Shown here: positions 27,653 to 36,799 of the stretch, one piece after another | How positions within the stretch are numbered: position 1 is the first letter of the stretch | Layout of the letters: each line of letters opens with the position of its first letter | DNA from: Arthrobacter sp. GMC3 | GTDB lineage: Bacteria; Actinomycetota; Actinomycetes; Actinomycetales; Micrococcaceae | Length of the DNA stretch: 64,000 nucleotides | Direction of reading: 5' to 3' | Assembly (NCBI RefSeq): GCF_002929305.1 | Contig: NZ_PJIO01000004.1 | Coordinates: 260,538-324,537 of the forward strand | Program-made: the position numbers and the translations under genes | The notes under the pieces: model-generated | Databases searched by the model: none | Told to the model about the DNA's origin: nothing | The model's input: only the letters and a program-made list of their open reading frames with translations

Positions 27653-30600
27653 GTGAACACATTTGATGGGGATGACGCACCGGAGCACCTGCCCGAAGGT
27701 CTCTACGAGCTCCTGCATACCAACGACCTGGGCAGACGCTTGGCGGCGGTGCCGGATTTGCAGCCCACAGTGGAAATCGTTGGCCAAGATGCTTCACCAG
27801 AAGCCCTGGCCCATCACGTGTCCGAAGCCGTCAAAGCGATGCTCACCCGGACGAAGGTTGAGGATCGGGTGGACAAGACTAACCAACTCCTCTCGCTCAT
27901 CAACCCGGGACAACAAATCACCCAAGGTCCCGCCCAGCTCAGGTCGCTTCATAGGCCTGATGCGCTCAAACGCCGGCAACTCCGCAGGCCGACCACGAAC
28001 CTCAGTGACAGCGCGCTACTTACCAATGGCAAGGACGACCCGAACCTGGCCGCGGAAATTCGCGCGGAGATTGAATCAGCAGACTCCGTCGACCTCTTAT
28101 GTGCTTTCATTCGCTGGACCGGCGTTCGATTGCTGGAACCTGCGCTTGAAGGATTGAAAGAGCGTGGTGGCAAGCTCCGGGTCATCACCACCACTTACAT
28201 GGGTGCCACAGAGCGCCGGGCCATTGACCAGCTCGTCAACAAGTTCGGGGCCGAAGTCAAGATCAGCTACGAGACTCAGTCCACGCGACTTCACGCCAAG
28301 GCGTGGCTGTTTCATCGCCACACTGGCTTCAGCACCGCGTATGTGGGCAGTTCCAACCTTAGCCAGGCGGCCATGCTTGACGGTTTGGAATGGAACGTTC
28401 GGCTGTCCAACATCGGCACCCCTGCGCTACTCCAAAAGTTCGCCATCACCTTTGACAGCTACTGGGAACAGCGCGCGTTCCAGCCCTATGATCCAGAAAC
28501 TGATGCGGCGAAGCTGGATGATGCGCTCAAACGCAATGGTGGCGCTCAAACCACGGCCCCCACGGGTTACACCGGCCTGGAAGTGGAACCGTACCTGCAC
28601 CAGATCGAAATGCTCGAAGACCTTGAGGCTGAACGCGGCAAGGGTTTCCACCGAAACCTTCTTGTCGCTGCCACCGGCACGGGAAAAACTGTCATCGCCG
28701 CACTGGACTACAAGCGCTTGTGTAAGCAAGCAGGCAGAATGCTGTCACTGCTATTTGTCGCGCATCGTAAAGAAATTCTGCAGCAGTCAATGACGACGTA
28801 CCGCAACGTGATGCAGGATGGCGCCTTCGGCGAGCTTTTCGTAGGCGACCACAAGCCAGAGCAATGGAAGCATGTGTTCGCCAGTGTCCAGTCGCTCTCG
28901 GCCCGGGGCGTCCTTGAGTTTCCTGCGGACCGGTTCGACGTCGTCGTCATTGACGAATTCCATCACTCTGCCGCCCCCACGTACCGCCAGCTCATTGAGC
29001 ACCTGAGACCCGCAGAGTTGCTGGGCCTGACGGCCACGCCAGAGCGCAGCGATGGCATCCATGTTGCCGCGGAGTTTTTCGAGGGCCGCACAGCCAGCGA
29101 ACTGCGGCTTTGGGACGCGCTCGACGCCGATCTTCTCGTTCCATTCCACTACTTCGGAGTCTCCGACGACGTCGACCTGAGTCACCTTGAATGGAAGCGT
29201 GGCTCATACGATCTGCAGCAACTTAGCGCCTTGTACACGGGCAACGATGCGCGGGCTGCCAAGGTCATCAAAGAGCTTCAGGACAAGGTTACGAGTACCG
29301 CCGGCATGCGGGCCATTGGGTTTTGCGTCTCGGTGCAACACGCGGAGTACATGGCGATGGTGTTCAACAAGGCAGGCATCGTTTCAGTTGCCGTTTCAGG
29401 CCAGACTGACGACGACGAACGCGCCCGTGCCCTGAATCGCCTGCGCAAGCGGGAAATCAATTGCATCTTCGCCGTGGACCTGTTCAATGAAGGCCTTGAT
29501 ATGCCGCAGGTGGACACGATTCTGTTGCTGCGCCCGACTCAGAGCGCCACCATCTTTGTCCAGCAGTTGGGCCGCGGGCTCCGGCGGTCGCCGGAGAAGT
29601 CCGTGCTGACCGTGCTCGATTTTATTGGTCAGCAGCACCGCGAATTCCGTTTTGATGTGCGGTTCAGGGCCATGACGGGCTATGGGCGCAAGCAGTTGGA
29701 AAAAGCCGTAGAAGAGGAATTTCCGTTCCTGCCATCGGGATCCCAAATTGTGCTTGACCGGGTGGCCAAGGAAGTTGTACTGAAGAACCTGAAAGTGCAG
29801 CTGAACCTCAACAAACCAAAGTTGGCCGCCGATATCAAGTCCTACGGTGAACGGCTACTAGCGTCCTACCTCGAGAAATCAGGGAACGGCGTTAAGACGG
29901 TCTACAGGACAACGAAGAATTCATGGACCGAATACCTGCGCTTGGCCGGACTGGGCGAATCGGTGTCGCCGGCTGAAGCCTTGGCGACGGGCACACTTGA
30001 CGGCTTGTTCGCGGCTGAAGAGAAGAAACTGTTGAGCCGGATGGCGGCGCTGATTCATGTTGACGATCTGGAACGGGCAGACGCGTATTCCATGCTGGTG
30101 TCCAGCGGCGCTCCCAACTACGCCGATCTCGGCCCCCGGGAGCAGGTCCTGGCCCGGATGCTGTTCTACACACTGTGGGACGATACGGGCGGGTTCAGTA
30201 GCTATGACGAAGGCTTCGAGCACATACGGCGGTTCACAGCCGTATGTGGTGAGATTCAGCAGATTGTTGCCTTGGGCGCTGCTGCCTCGAAGCGGGCAGG
30301 CAAAAGCCTGGGCATGGAGTTTGGTGCCATTCCACTGTATTCGCATGCCACCTACCGGCGCGAAGAAATCCTCGCAGCCCTGGAGTATGGCTCTTTGGGT
30401 CTGGGCAAGAACGTCAAACACCGTGAGGGCGTTGCCTGGTGCCCACAAACCAAAACGGATGCGTTTTTCGTGACACTCAACAAGGACGAGGCGAACCATT
30501 CGGCCACGACGATGTACAAGGACTATGCCCTCAGCCCGGAACTGTTTCATTGGGAATCCCAAAATGCGACGTCGCCGTCGAGCCCCACGGGCCAAAGGTA

Positions 30601-30808
30601 TCTCAACCGCAAGGCCCACGGTTCTCAAGTCCTCCTGTTCACCCGTGACTCCGCGGAGGACGAGACAGGGCTGACCATGCCCTACACCTGCCTTGGACAA
30701 GTGGACTACGTCCAGCATCGCGGAGAGAAGCCCATCTCGATCACCTGGAGGCTTCAGCGACCCATGCCTGCCGACGTATACGCGGAAGCGGCAGCGGTCG
30801 CGCAATAG
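27653..30808 (+). CDS. PLD-nuclease/superfamily 2 helicase with DUF3427; defence candidate
   Basis: 1,051 residues from a GTG start with a weak ribosome binding site. The phospholipase-D-like domain at about 130-260 carries one HxK motif (His214, Lys216 in LHAKAWLF) and then YVGSSNLS. The helicase core at about 310-700 has Walker A ATGTGKT near residue 345, DEFH at 434-437, and motif VI QQLGRGLRR. The C-terminal third is DUF3427-like. Such PLD-helicase proteins resemble restriction-type DNA-targeting machines and are often seen near defence genes. No methylase or partner gene is adjacent. Confidence 0.88.
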   Translation: MNTFDGDDAPEHLPEGLYELLHTNDLGRRLAAVPDLQPTVEIVGQDASPEALAHHVSEAVKAMLTRTKVEDRVDKTNQLLSLINPGQQITQGPAQLRSLHRPDALKRRQLRRPTTNLSDSALLTNGKDDPNLAAEIRAEIESADSVDLLCAFIRWTGVRLLEPALEGLKERGGKLRVITTTYMGATERRAIDQLVNKFGAEVKISYETQSTRLHAKAWLFHRHTGFSTAYVGSSNLSQAAMLDGLEWNVRLSNIGTPALLQKFAITFDSYWEQRAFQPYDPETDAAKLDDALKRNGGAQTTAPTGYTGLEVEPYLHQIEMLEDLEAERGKGFHRNLLVAATGTGKTVIAALDYKRLCKQAGRMLSLLFVAHRKEILQQSMTTYRNVMQDGAFGELFVGDHKPEQWKHVFASVQSLSARGVLEFPADRFDVVVIDEFHHSAAPTYRQLIEHLRPAELLGLTATPERSDGIHVAAEFFEGRTASELRLWDALDADLLVPFHYFGVSDDVDLSHLEWKRGSYDLQQLSALYTGNDARAAKVIKELQDKVTSTAGMRAIGFCVSVQHAEYMAMVFNKAGIVSVAVSGQTDDDERARALNRLRKREINCIFAVDLFNEGLDMPQVDTILLLRPTQSATIFVQQLGRGLRRSPEKSVLTVLDFIGQQHREFRFDVRFRAMTGYGRKQLEKAVEEEFPFLPSGSQIVLDRVAKEVVLKNLKVQLNLNKPKLAADIKSYGERLLASYLEKSGNGVKTVYRTTKNSWTEYLRLAGLGESVSPAEALATGTLDGLFAAEEKKLLSRMAALIHVDDLERADAYSMLVSSGAPNYADLGPREQVLARMLFYTLWDDTGGFSSYDEGFEHIRRFTAVCGEIQQIVALGAAASKRAGKSLGMEFGAIPLYSHATYRREEILAALEYGSLGLGKNVKHREGVAWCPQTKTDAFFVTLNKDEANHSATTMYKDYALSPELFHWESQNATSPSSPTGQRYLNRKAHGSQVLLFTRDSAEDETGLTMPYTCLGQVDYVQHRGEKPISITWRLQRPMPADVYAEAAAVAQ

Positions 30809-30867
30809 CCTGCTCCCAACTTCGCTTGCTACCGTGGGCGGCACTGTAGGAGAGGAGATGGGTACCT

Positions 30868-31719
30868 ATGGACTTACGCACGATTGTCATCACCGGCGCC
30901 AGCAGCGGCATCGGTGAAGCCGCTGCCCGGACTTTGGCACAGACTGGCGATACCATTGTCGTCGTCGGCCGGTCGGCAAAACGAACGCAAGCTGTCGCAG
31001 ATGACATCGGTGCCGACTACTTCATTGCCGACTTTGAGCGGCTTGATGAGGTGAGGGACCTTGCCCGGGCACTGAAGTCAAGGTATCCGCGAATTGACGT
31101 GCTGGCGAACAATGCGGGCGGAATCATGGGACCGCGGGCGTTAACGATGGACGGGTTTGAGAAGACTCTTCAGGTAAATCATCTGGCACCGTTTTTGCTC
31201 ACCACACTATTGCTCGATGTTCTCGTGTCGAGCGAAGCGCGAGTCATCAACACCTCCAGCGTCGCCCATAAGTTGTTCGGGAAGCTGGACATCGACGACC
31301 TCGATGCGGGCAAAAAATACTCGGCAAACCGAGCGTACGGGAACGCCAAGCTGGCGAATATCTTATTTACCAAGGAACTCCACCGTCGATTTGCGGCAAC
31401 AGGGCTGACGGCGGCAGCCTTCCACCCGGGCGGGGTCGCCACCAACTTCTCGGCCGGGTCCGCGAGCTTCATGCGATTCGCCTATGGCAGTGGCATGCGG
31501 TCGTACATGTTGACGCCGGCTCAGGGCGCCCAGACGCTGGTGTGGCTGGCCGTTGGGCAACCGGGACTGGATTGGGAATCCGGTGGATACTACGCCAAGC
31601 GAAAAACTGCTCGAGTCAGCCAGCAGGCCAACGATGCCCTCCTGGCTGCAGATCTTTGGGAGCGCAGCGAACGCATGGTGGGGCCCTGGCTGGGGACTTC
31701 GTCACCTACTGGGGAGTAG
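30868..31719 (+). CDS. Short-chain dehydrogenase/reductase, paralogue of the gene at 9680
   Basis: 283 residues with TGASSGIGEAAART, NNAGGIMG and YGNAKLANILF, the same blocks as the enzyme at 9680-10501. GGAGAGGAG lies upstream. An ATG ten bases earlier (30858) is out of frame. The substrate is unknown. It starts 59 bases after the helicase gene but is probably unrelated to it. Confidence 0.87.
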   Translation: MDLRTIVITGASSGIGEAAARTLAQTGDTIVVVGRSAKRTQAVADDIGADYFIADFERLDEVRDLARALKSRYPRIDVLANNAGGIMGPRALTMDGFEKTLQVNHLAPFLLTTLLLDVLVSSEARVINTSSVAHKLFGKLDIDDLDAGKKYSANRAYGNAKLANILFTKELHRRFAATGLTAAAFHPGGVATNFSAGSASFMRFAYGSGMRSYMLTPAQGAQTLVWLAVGQPGLDWESGGYYAKRKTARVSQQANDALLAADLWERSERMVGPWLGTSSPTGE

Positions 31720-31771
31720 CCCTTTTTGATGCCTAGAGTAGGAACGTACCCGCTTCTCTAGGAGGACCACC

Positions 31772-32545
31772 GTGAGCATTCGAGACAACACAAACCGCCG
31801 ACTCAAGGAAGTTCTGGACATCATGGCCGCAGGGTCGTGGGCGGAGGAGAAACCCAATGGGGGAGCGGTCCTTGCTGAGGCGGTTGCCCGCATTCCTTTC
31901 ACCAAGGAAGAGTCCGAACTGCTCAGTGGTGGCATTCCCCGCGGACACAAAAACCTCACGAAGGCCACGGCGGAACTCGTCAAGGCGGGCTGGATGTCCA
32001 AGGGCCGCAGCGGTTGGGAGATCACCGAAGACGGATTGAAGGCAACGGTTGCATTCAAGGACGCTGAGTCGTTGACGGCAGCACTCGCCAACGGTACCCC
32101 CGTTCCAGCTGACACATCATTGCCGGAGAAGCCTGCCGCCAAGAAGACTGTCACTAAGAGGGCAGCGGCGCCTAAGTCCTCCGCCAAGGCGACTCCAAAG
32201 AAAGCCGCTGCCAAAGCGCCGGGGGAGAACGGCGGTGTACTCGGGGATCAGCCGCAGTCCGTTGCCCTGGCCGGCGACTTTGGCACGATTCTGGGCGCCG
32301 TGGAAAACTGGGACCCGGCCCATGACGAGGTGCAGATGGAACTCGATGCCCACTCCGGCACGTGGAAGTTGACCGCAGATCTGCCCGCAGGAAGCTACAG
32401 CTACAAGGCCGTGGTGAACGGTTCTTGGGATGAAAACTACGGTGCGTTCGGGCAGTTCGACGGTGCCAATCACGAGTTCTCGCACGACGGCGGGAACGTC
32501 ACCTTCCACTACGACCATGCCACGAAGGATGTGCTTCGGGGCTGA
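31772..32545 (+). CDS. Helix-turn-helix / Lys-Ala linker / X25-type beta-sandwich fusion
   Basis: 257 residues from GTG behind a perfect AGGAGG. Residues 1-90 look like a winged helix (HKNLTKATAELVKAGWMSKG, ITEDGLKA). Residues 118-152 are a histone-H1-like Lys/Ala linker. Residues 165-245 match the pullulanase X25 early-set module (VALAGDFGTILGAVENWDP, then SYSYKAVVNGSWDENYG), known from starch-active enzymes. No signal peptide or catalytic domain is present. It may be a nucleoid protein sensing or binding glucan; that is inference. Confidence 0.7.
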   Translation: MSIRDNTNRRLKEVLDIMAAGSWAEEKPNGGAVLAEAVARIPFTKEESELLSGGIPRGHKNLTKATAELVKAGWMSKGRSGWEITEDGLKATVAFKDAESLTAALANGTPVPADTSLPEKPAAKKTVTKRAAAPKSSAKATPKKAAAKAPGENGGVLGDQPQSVALAGDFGTILGAVENWDPAHDEVQMELDAHSGTWKLTADLPAGSYSYKAVVNGSWDENYGAFGQFDGANHEFSHDGGNVTFHYDHATKDVLRG

Positions 32546-32686
32546 CTTTCCGCCCGTGTTCACCGTTCCCTTTCTAGAATGTCTGACCCTCCTCCTACCG
32601 TGAGTCTTAGATCGAATTCATCTCGAATCCGATGCCGCAGGGGGCACTAGTTGCCTCCCTGCTTCACACGTATGAGGAGATCCACA

Positions 32687-33571
32687 TTGGGGAATGAAAC
32701 AACGGACCAGCAGCAGGGGTCCTACTATGCACCACCGTCGAACATGCCGCCTTCCGGCGGCCCAGGGTATCCGCCTCCGGGGCAATTTGCTCCGCCGCCT
32801 GCCCCGGCTGGAAACAAGGGAGCCGGCAAGGCGCTGGCCATCACCGCTCTGATCCTTGCGATTGTCTCGCTGGTTTTGTGCTGGGTACCGATCGTGAACA
32901 ATCTGGTGTTCTTCCTGGGTTTGCTGGCACTGGGCTTCGCGATCCCGGCTCTCGTTATTTCGATCAAGAAGCGGTCCAAAGCCAAGGGCACTTCCATCGC
33001 GGCCTTGATTATTGCCGTCGTTGCCCTTGTGGGCGTGCTGGCCTCGCAGGCCATGTACTCCTCGATGCTCGATGGCATCAGCAAGTCCATCAGCGACAGT
33101 GCCGACGGCGTGGTTGACACGGCGCCCAAGGATCAAAAGAAGGCCGACGACGCCGCCCTAGCCTTGGGTACCGCCGCAAAGGTCGGCGGTGACTATGAAG
33201 TCACCGTCACAGGCGTCAACCCCAATGCCGGGGATGTGATTGCAGCGGTCAACCAATTCAATGAGCCGGCCACGGGTCAATACGTGCTGGTGGACATTTC
33301 CGTAAAGTACATCGGGGCCAAAGAAGGCAACCCGTGGATTGACCTCTCCACAAAGTTTGTTGGCAGCGACGCCCGCCAATACTCCAACACCACCTGCATG
33401 GCAGTGCTGGAAAAGTCAGGAACATCGCTCCCAACCCTGGAAAACGGTGCCACTGCTGATTACCAGGTCTGCATGGATGTCCCGGCTGAGGCAGTCGTCA
33501 ACGGCAAGGCTTTCGTGGAACCGCAGTTCTCGATGAAGCAAGACCAGCGGGCGTACTGGAACATCAAGTAG
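32687..33571 (+). CDS. Membrane protein with DUF4190-like anchor and extracellular immunoglobulin-like domain
   Basis: 294 residues from a TTG start, with AGGAGA six bases upstream. A Gly/Pro/Tyr/Gln-rich cytoplasmic head (GYPPPGQFAPPPAPAG) precedes two hydrophobic helices (about 50-75 and 80-100) and a third at about 110-130. The C-terminal exported region resembles DUF4352-type immunoglobulin-fold domains (QYVLVDISVKYIGAKEG). Typical of actinobacterial cell-surface proteins of unknown role. Confidence 0.8.
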   Translation: MGNETTDQQQGSYYAPPSNMPPSGGPGYPPPGQFAPPPAPAGNKGAGKALAITALILAIVSLVLCWVPIVNNLVFFLGLLALGFAIPALVISIKKRSKAKGTSIAALIIAVVALVGVLASQAMYSSMLDGISKSISDSADGVVDTAPKDQKKADDAALALGTAAKVGGDYEVTVTGVNPNAGDVIAAVNQFNEPATGQYVLVDISVKYIGAKEGNPWIDLSTKFVGSDARQYSNTTCMAVLEKSGTSLPTLENGATADYQVCMDVPAEAVVNGKAFVEPQFSMKQDQRAYWNIK

Positions 33572-33668
33572 TTCCACAATTGTGGCGGGTCGGTTCTAAG
33601 GGACCGGCCCGCCGCAGTCTTTGACTATTCCAACTTTGGACCGTGATGGGGCCGAATTGGGGCGCCTT

Positions 33669-34070
33669 TTACAAGTGCGGAAACTGATAGCGCACCAGGG
33701 TGATGGCAGTGACAATGCCGGTGACAGCAGAGAGTACCCACAGGATCTTATTTCGCCATCGGATGGCCAGGCCCAGCAATGCGGGGAGCGCCACCATGCT
33801 CCCGGCGGCGAGAACGGTAAGTAACGCCGTAAAGATTGCACCAAAAGTAAGCCCATTGTGGCCAATACCGAGGCCGAATCCTAGGGTGGAAAGGATTATC
33901 ACGTAAAAGGCCGGGTAGGCCAAAAGTGACCAGCCAACGGCCATAACGGCGATTGTCCACCAGATGGACCGGGGCTTTCGAACTTGCTTGGCGGGATCAT
34001 ATGGGGGCTGTCCGTAGTATCCCGCAGGATGGACTGGACCGCCTACTGGCGGCGGCGGGGGAATAGACAT
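33669..34070 (-). CDS. Small four-helix membrane protein A
   Basis: 133 residues with a Pro-rich cytoplasmic head (MSIPPPPPVGGPVHPAGYYG) and four hydrophobic helices. It begins at the second of two adjacent ATG codons; 34073 is equally possible. First of three small membrane genes in a row on this strand with a similar plan. Function unknown. Confidence 0.7.
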   Translation of the reverse strand: MSIPPPPPVGGPVHPAGYYGQPPYDPAKQVRKPRSIWWTIAVMAVGWSLLAYPAFYVIILSTLGFGLGIGHNGLTFGAIFTALLTVLAAGSMVALPALLGLAIRWRNKILWVLSAVTGIVTAITLVRYQFPHL

Positions 34071-34151
34071 CAAGTAACTCCGTGAGGCATAAGGCGAAGT
34101 TCACGTCGCGGCGGGCGCGGACATTGATTCGAAACGTAAGCGGCTGATCGT

Positions 34152-34547
34152 CTAGCCGGAGACTGTTGGCGGTCCGAAAATCGACCCGGAAACGTAGATG
34201 AGTGTTGCCACGCTGAGGGCGCCGGTGACGATGGCACCGATCCACAGGCCCCGGCGTCGTTTCATGACCGCAAACCCCAATAATACCGGGAAGGCGATCA
34301 TGCAAAGCCCCATGGCTGCGCTGAGAACCCCTTGGACAATGATCCACGCCTGATTGGAATCGCCACTGGCCGAGAAGAACAGAAGATAGGTCAGGACACC
34401 CATCGCCGCCACCGGGGTTGCCAGTACGATCCACCCGATCAACGTGATGCTGACGACCCAGCCTACGGAGCGTTGCGGCTTTTGCGCGGCACCGGATTTG
34501 GATGGGGCCGAGCGTTGGGATGGGGTATCGCGGTGCGCTTTCGTCAT
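34152..34547 (-). CDS. Small four-helix membrane protein B
   Basis: 131 residues. A Ser/Lys/Gln-rich cytoplasmic head is followed by four hydrophobic helices; VSITLIGWIVLATPVAAMGV resembles the first helix region of proteins A and C, and a short basic loop (MKRRRGLWIGAI) precedes the last helix as in A and C (RWRNKILWVLSAV; HRERAMWLAALW). Likely diverged tandem copies. Function unknown. Confidence 0.68.
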   Translation of the reverse strand: MTKAHRDTPSQRSAPSKSGAAQKPQRSVGWVVSITLIGWIVLATPVAAMGVLTYLLFFSASGDSNQAWIIVQGVLSAAMGLCMIAFPVLLGFAVMKRRRGLWIGAIVTGALSVATLIYVSGSIFGPPTVSG

Positions 34548-34573
34548 GGGTTATTTGTAGCAGCTATGCCTGA

Positions 34574-34936
34574 CTAATTACTGCGGATCCACAGGACGAG
34601 CAAGAAGATGATGACCGCTACCGTGGGAATTCCCGTCCACAACGCCGCCAACCACATGGCCCGCTCCCGGTGGATGACGGCCTGGCCCACGAGGTGCGGG
34701 GCGGCAATCATGCAAAACAGGAGGACGGCACCAAGGAAGATCAACCCAATCTTGCCGATGTTCGCCAAACTCGTGTCGGGGTTCATGACCAGGATGAACA
34801 CCAGCGCCGCCGTCGCAATGATGGGGACTATGACAACAATCCAGCCCACCAGGGCCGCCACGGTTCCAACCAGCTGTGAACGCGGGGCCAGCAGTTGCTC
34901 GGATTTGGCTGCCGGCGGCAGTGTGGGTTCAGTCAT
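34574..34936 (-). CDS. Small four-helix membrane protein C
   Basis: 120 residues, four hydrophobic helices after a short head (MTEPTLPPAAKSEQLLAPRS). It shares the plan and the basic loop with proteins A and B and lies 26 bases upstream of B, so the three could form one transcript. Function unknown. Confidence 0.68.
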   Translation of the reverse strand: MTEPTLPPAAKSEQLLAPRSQLVGTVAALVGWIVVIVPIIATAALVFILVMNPDTSLANIGKIGLIFLGAVLLFCMIAAPHLVGQAVIHRERAMWLAALWTGIPTVAVIIFLLVLWIRSN

Positions 34937-35098
34937 GCTCTATTTCTATCAGTCTTCGCTGGGGTGCCGTCGTCGTGCTTAAGAAGCCAGAAAACCCTAG
35001 ACGAAAGTCTTAACTGGGTGTATTCTGCGTCACCGTCTATAGTGGTCTGGATGACATTCAAGCGACGAATGTCAATATTTTTGAAGGAAAGGGCCACC

Positions 35099-36610
35099 GT
35101 GAACGATCGAATTCGCCATACCGGGTTGTTGGAAAAGAGGATGTCAGCGGCAGCTGCTGCGGCACTCATCAAGCCCGGAATGACGGTGGCCATGAGCGGG
35201 TTCACCGGTGCCGGCTACCCCAAGGCTGTCCCGCAGGCACTCGCCGTCCAGATGGAGGAAGTCCACGCCAAGGGCGAATCGTTCAAGATCAAGGTCCTCA
35301 CCGGCGCCTCCACGGCCCCCGAGCTCGACGGCGTCCTGGCAAAGGTGGGCGGCATGGAACTGCGCCTGCCGTACATGTCTGACCCGGCGCTGCGCAAGCG
35401 GATCAACGACGGCGAACTCGACTACATGGACATCCACCTCAGCCATGTAGCCCAGCACACCTGGTTCGGCTTCTACGGTGGCATCAACATTGCCATCATC
35501 GAAGTTGTTGGCATCCGTGAGGACGGCACGCTGATTCCGTCGTCGTCGGTGGGCAACAACAAGACCTGGTTGGACATGGCTGACGCCGTGATCATCGAGG
35601 TCAACACGCAGCAGTCGGCGTCCATGGAAGGGATGCACGACATTTACTACGGTACGGCGCTGCCCCCGCACCGCAAGCCCATCATGCTGACCGAGCCTGA
35701 AGACCGGATCGGTGTCCCGTACCTGCACGTCGACGCCGAGAAGGTCATCGCCGTCGTGGAAACGGACGCACCCGACCGTCTCTCGGCCTTCGCCGCACCC
35801 GACGAAGCCTCCAACCAGATCGCAAACCACCTGCTGGACTTCCTCGACGTCGAGATCAAGGCTGGCCGACTGACCGACAAGCTCCTGCCCCTGCAGTCAG
35901 GCGTGGGCAACATTGCCAACGCGGTGCTGGCCGGGCTGTCCCGCGGCGGATACCGCGGACTGAAGGCGTACACCGAGGTCATCCAGGACGGCATGCTGGA
36001 GCTCATCAAGGACGGCACTCTGGCGTTCGCTTCGGCAACCTCCTTCTCCCTGTCCGAGGCAGGCATCGAGGAGTTCAACCGCAACGTTGACTTCTACCGT
36101 GAGCGCATCGTCTTCCGCACCCAGGAGATCTCCAACCATCCCGAGCTGATCCGCCGCCTGGGCTGCATTGCCCTGAACGGCATGATCGAAGCGGACATCT
36201 ACGGCAACGTGAACTCCACGCACGTGGTCGGCTCGCACGTCATGAACGGCATCGGCGGCTCCGGCGACTTCGCCCGCAACGGCTACCTCGGCGCGTTCAT
36301 GTCCCCGTCGACGGCAAAGGGCGGCAAGATTTCAGGCATCGTTCCCATGGCCAGCCACGTTGACCACACCGAGCACGACACCATGCTCATCATCACCGAG
36401 CAGGGTCTGGCAGACCTCCGCGGCCTTGCGCCGAAGCAGCGCGCCCGCGTCATCGTTGAAAACTGCGCGCACCCGGACTACAAGCCGATGCTCGAGGACT
36501 ACTTCGCGCGTGCGTCGCGCGACTCCTACGGCAAGCACACCCCGCACCTGATGGGCGAGGCGCTTTCCTGGCACCAGCGCTACATCGAAACCGGTGACAT
36601 GCGTCTGTAG
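35099..36610 (+). CDS. Acetyl-CoA hydrolase / succinyl-CoA:acetate CoA-transferase family
   Basis: 503 residues from a GTG start behind GAAGGAAAGGG. Two class I CoA-transferase domains are present. The region QSGVGNIANAVLAGL and Glu293 in AYTEVIQDGM match the catalytic glutamate (Glu294) of the Acetobacter enzyme AarC, and GIGGSGDFARN is the glycine loop. It exchanges CoA between acetate and succinate or propionate in central metabolism. The length is normal for the family. It is divergent from the small membrane genes and followed by a good terminator. Confidence 0.93.
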   Translation: MNDRIRHTGLLEKRMSAAAAAALIKPGMTVAMSGFTGAGYPKAVPQALAVQMEEVHAKGESFKIKVLTGASTAPELDGVLAKVGGMELRLPYMSDPALRKRINDGELDYMDIHLSHVAQHTWFGFYGGINIAIIEVVGIREDGTLIPSSSVGNNKTWLDMADAVIIEVNTQQSASMEGMHDIYYGTALPPHRKPIMLTEPEDRIGVPYLHVDAEKVIAVVETDAPDRLSAFAAPDEASNQIANHLLDFLDVEIKAGRLTDKLLPLQSGVGNIANAVLAGLSRGGYRGLKAYTEVIQDGMLELIKDGTLAFASATSFSLSEAGIEEFNRNVDFYRERIVFRTQEISNHPELIRRLGCIALNGMIEADIYGNVNSTHVVGSHVMNGIGGSGDFARNGYLGAFMSPSTAKGGKISGIVPMASHVDHTEHDTMLIITEQGLADLRGLAPKQRARVIVENCAHPDYKPMLEDYFARASRDSYGKHTPHLMGEALSWHQRYIETGDMRL

Positions 36611-36625
36611 TTTCGTTGCGAAAAT

Positions 36626-36668
36626 GCCCCGTTCCCGCGCCCACATGGGAGGCGAGAACGGGGCTTTT
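36626..36668 (+). terminator. Rho-independent terminator of the CoA-transferase gene
   Basis: GCCCCGTTC (36626-36634) pairs with GAACGGGGC (36656-36664), and TTTT follows. It lies 15 bases after the stop. Confidence 0.85.
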
Positions 36669-36697
36669 CTGCGCTCCTGCTAAGCAGATTCCGCGAA

Positions 36698-36757
36698 GAC
36701 GGCGCCAACTCGTCAAGTGCCGTCAAAGATACGCCGTCAGGGCGAGTTGGCGCCGTC
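36698..36757. repeat. Large inverted repeat in the intergenic region
   Basis: A perfect 15-bp inverted repeat (36698-36712 with 36743-36757) has a 30-base loop. It lies between the terminator of the CoA-transferase gene and the end of the flavoprotein gene. No T-run is adjacent, so a terminator role for the minus strand is uncertain. Confidence 0.75.
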
Positions 36758-36799
36758 CTCACGTCCCGGGGTAGCGCCGCACCCGGAGATGCGGGCAGG

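Noticed and set aside
30858..30867. ATG directly after GGAGAGGAG before the second SDR gene
   Set aside because: It opens a short frame with no protein character; the SDR frame starts at 30868, still within reach of the same ribosome binding site.
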